64,000 bases of DNA. Origin: Demequina subtropica (GTDB lineage: Bacteria; Actinomycetota; Actinomycetes; Actinomycetales; Demequinaceae). Below, one piece after another: positions 62,038 through 64,000 of the stretch. Every line of letters begins with the position of its first letter. Within the stretch, counting starts at the first letter, position 1. The notes under the pieces are model-generated. The model saw nothing but the letters and a program-made list of their open reading frames with translations, did no database searches and had not been told where the DNA came from. The DNA is taken from the NCBI RefSeq assembly GCF_000971235.1, contig NZ_BBMB01000001.1, forward strand, positions 138,006 to 202,005, written 5' to 3'. The translations under genes were made by a program, and so were the position numbers.

Positions 62038-63555
62038 ATGAGCGACACAGCAGCAGACGACCGCGAGCCCGCCTCGCAGCCCACCTCGACCTCCAGCCGC
62101 GCCGATGCGGTCATCGACCGCGTCCTGTCGCGCGCCGGCACGGCGGTCGCCGAGGGCGGCACCCTCGCCACCGACTACGACGGCGACCAGTACGAGCGCG
62201 AGGAGCGTGCCGCGCTGCGCCGCGTCGCGAACCTCTCGACCGAGCTCGAGGACATCACCGAGGTCGAGTACCGGCAGCTTCGCCTCGAGAAGGTCGTGCT
62301 CGTGGGCCAGTGGTCGCACGGCACGTCCGAGGACGCCGAGATATCGCTGCGCGAGCTCGCCGCCCTCGCCGAGACCGCGGGCTCCGAGGTCCTCGACGGC
62401 GTCCTTCAGCGCCGCCCCCATCCGGACCCGGCCACGTACATCGGCAAGGGCAAGGCGCTCGAGGTGCGCGACGTGGTGGCCGCGGTGGGCGCGGACACCG
62501 TCATCGTCAACGACGACCTCGCGCCCAGCCAGCGCCGCGCGCTCGAGGACGTCGTCAAGGTCAAGGTCATCGACCGCACCGCGCTGATCCTCGATATCTT
62601 CGCCCAGCACGCGAAGTCCAAGGAGGGCAAGGCGCAGGTGGAGCTCGCGCAGCTCGAGTACCTGCTCCCGCGCCTGCGCGGCTGGGGTGAGTCGATGTCC
62701 CGCCAGGCCGGTGGCCAGGTGGGCGGCGCGGGCGCCGGCATGGGCTCGCGCGGACCCGGTGAGACCAAGATCGAGCTCGACCGCCGCCGCATCCACACGC
62801 GCATGGCGCAGCTGCGCCGCGACATCAAGGCGATGGAGCCCGCGCGCGCGGTGCGCCGCGAGAAGCGCCTCGGCCTGCCGAACGTCGCGATCGTCGGCTA
62901 CACCAACGCCGGCAAGTCCTCGCTGCTCAACCGCGTCACGGGCGCGGGCGTCCTGGTCGAGAACGCGTTGTTCGCGACCCTGGACCCGACCGTGCGCCGG
63001 TCGCAGACTCCGGACGGCCGCGAGTTCACGGTCTCCGACACCGTCGGCTTCGTGCGCAACCTGCCGCACCAGCTGGTCGCCGCGTTCGCGTCGACGCTCG
63101 AGGAGGTCGCGCACGCCGATCTCATGCTGCACGTGGTGGACGCGTCGCATCCGGACCCCGAGAGCCAGATCCGGGCGGTGCGCGAGGTGCTCGCGGACGT
63201 GCCCGGCGCGGACCAGGTCAAAGAGGTTCTGGTCCTCAACAAGGCCGACATCGCCGACCCGGAGACGCTCATGCGCCTGCGCGCCCGGCGCGAGATCACC
63301 ATCGAGGTGTCGGCGCTCACGGGCGAGGGCATCCCCGCGCTCATGGACCTCATCGGGCGCGAGCTCCCGCGGCCCGAGGTCACCGTCGACGTGGTGGTGC
63401 CGTACACGCGCGGCGACCTCGTGAGCGAGGTGCACCGCCACGGCGAGGTGCTCGCGCAGTCGCACGTGGCCGAGGGCACGCACCTCACGGCGCTCGTCGA
63501 CCCCGGGCTCGCGGCCCGGCTCGAGGAGGCCGGCGTCACCTCGGCGTCCGCGTGA
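62038..63555 (+). CDS. hflX: Ribosome-rescue GTPase HflX
   Basis: 505-residue GTPase that splits stalled ribosomes under stress. N-terminal HflX domain with DPATYIGKGKALE and NDDLAPSQRR, a helical linker with GPGETKIELDRRRI, and the G domain with GYTNAGKSSLLNR near residue 286 and SDTVGFVRNLPHQLV. The ATG is preceded by GACAAT 9 bases upstream, consistent with a near-leaderless mRNA. It overlaps dinG by 4 bases. Confidence 0.95.
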   Translation: MSDTAADDREPASQPTSTSSRADAVIDRVLSRAGTAVAEGGTLATDYDGDQYEREERAALRRVANLSTELEDITEVEYRQLRLEKVVLVGQWSHGTSEDAEISLRELAALAETAGSEVLDGVLQRRPHPDPATYIGKGKALEVRDVVAAVGADTVIVNDDLAPSQRRALEDVVKVKVIDRTALILDIFAQHAKSKEGKAQVELAQLEYLLPRLRGWGESMSRQAGGQVGGAGAGMGSRGPGETKIELDRRRIHTRMAQLRRDIKAMEPARAVRREKRLGLPNVAIVGYTNAGKSSLLNRVTGAGVLVENALFATLDPTVRRSQTPDGREFTVSDTVGFVRNLPHQLVAAFASTLEEVAHADLMLHVVDASHPDPESQIRAVREVLADVPGADQVKEVLVLNKADIADPETLMRLRARREITIEVSALTGEGIPALMDLIGRELPRPEVTVDVVVPYTRGDLVSEVHRHGEVLAQSHVAEGTHLTALVDPGLAARLEEAGVTSASA

Positions 63556-64000
63556 CGGACCACCGGGCCGACGCTCTCCTCGAGCGTGCCGTGGGGGCGC
63601 TCGGAGGCGAGCCTCGCGAGGGGCAGCGGCTGATGGCCCGCGCCGTGACCGAGGCGCTCGACGACGCGTCCCACGCCCTCATCCAGGCGGGAACGGGCAC
63701 GGGCAAGTCGCTCGGCTACCTGGTTCCCGCGGTCGCGCATGCGGTGCGCACCAAGAGCCGGGTGGTCGTCTCGACGGCGACGCTCGCGCTGCAGCGGCAG
63801 ATCTTCACCAAGGACCTGCCGATGGTCGCCGAGGCCCTCGAGCCGGAGCTGGGCGAGCGCGCGCGGATCGCGCTGTTCAAGGGCCGTGGCAACTACCTGT
63901 GCGTGCACAAGATGGCGGGCGGCTACCCCGAGCCGGATGACGACATGCTCCCGATCGGGCCCACGAGCGAGCTCGGCCGCGAGGTCGTGCGCCTCAACGA
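63552..64000 (+). CDS. dinG: DinG-type helicase (3' end outside window)
   Basis: First ~149 residues of an XPD/DinG-like ATP-dependent DNA helicase. The Walker A AGTGTGKSLGYLVP is at residues 46-59, then VVVSTATLALQRQI. A Cys in GRGNYLCVHK at the expected place may be the first iron-sulfur ligand. GTG start overlapping the hflX stop (GTGA). The rest lies beyond base 64000. Confidence 0.9.
   Translation, partial: MTDHRADALLERAVGALGGEPREGQRLMARAVTEALDDASHALIQAGTGTGKSLGYLVPAVAHAVRTKSRVVVSTATLALQRQIFTKDLPMVAEALEPELGERARIALFKGRGNYLCVHKMAGGYPEPDDDMLPIGPTSELGREVVRLN

Overview
The window is a contiguous piece of a very GC-rich (about 70% by eye), densely packed chromosome. Gene content and order (infB-rbfA-truB-ribF; rpsO-pnp-M16 peptidase; dapB ... 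thyA/dfrA ... dapA-rnj-ftsK ... pgsA-cinA-clgR-recA-recX ... miaB-miaA-dapF ... hflX) are those of an Actinobacterium, most likely of the order Micrococcales. Supporting signs are GTG starts with ATGA/GTGA overlaps, a TCGAAC-N4-GTTCGA SOS box before recA, a glutamate uptake system of the Corynebacterium gluABCD type, an LAXTG sortase-E-like substrate, and many start codons lying 6-7 bases after a TANNNT -10 element (leaderless mRNAs). I cannot name the genus; Demequina or another Cellulomonas relative would be my first test.

Layout. 1-4.8 kb: translation genes infB (5' end missing), rbfA, truB, and ribF. 4.9-8.4 kb: glutamate ABC importer gluABCD. 8.5-12.9 kb: rpsO, pnp and an M16 zinc peptidase. 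13.0-19.2 kb: a five-gene MacAB-like exporter operon (adaptor, ATPase, permease, Met-rich lipoprotein, second larger adaptor) behind a strong palindromic operator. 19.3-25.2 kb: dapB, a small membrane protein, an acetyltransferase, azlCD, a triple-domain GNAT protein, dfrA and thyA. 25.3-32.0 kb: a sulfate-ester region with two divergent alkylsulfatases, a SulP permease, a GAP/sulfolipid-addressing-type protein and a cupin. 32.1-39.7 kb: dapA, rnj, ftsK and a GGDEF-EAL protein. 39.7-50.7 kb: two very similar capA-type genes in the same orientation that bracket a shikimate/quinate catabolic module (IclR, TetR, PTE-like hydrolase, TRAP transporter, shikimate dehydrogenase, divergent 3-dehydroshikimate dehydratase). 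50.8-64 kb: pgsA, cinA, clgR, DUF3046, recA, recX, rny, miaB, miaA, dapF, a YdeI-like gene, an LAXTG surface protein, a methyltransferase, hflX and the start of dinG.

How it fits together. The lysine/peptidoglycan genes (dapB, dapA, dapF), thymidylate genes (thyA, dfrA), RNA-decay genes (pnp, rnj, rny) and the recA block form a conserved backbone. Accessory modules sit at backbone junctions: sulfate esters between thyA and dapA, shikimate catabolism between ftsK and pgsA. The shikimate module should take up a carboxylate through the TRAP transporter, oxidise it (AroE/QsuD type) and dehydrate it to protocatechuate (QuiC/QsuB type). Ring-cleavage genes are not in the window.

There is no tRNA, rRNA, CRISPR array, insertion sequence or phage gene that I can see. 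The only gap over 300 bases without a gene (8799-9112) holds a terminator, a promoter and the pnp leader. Two signals cut across the window: a 9-mer GGACGATGC/GCATCGTCC found about 22 times and concentrated between genes, and a set of hairpins without U-tracts.
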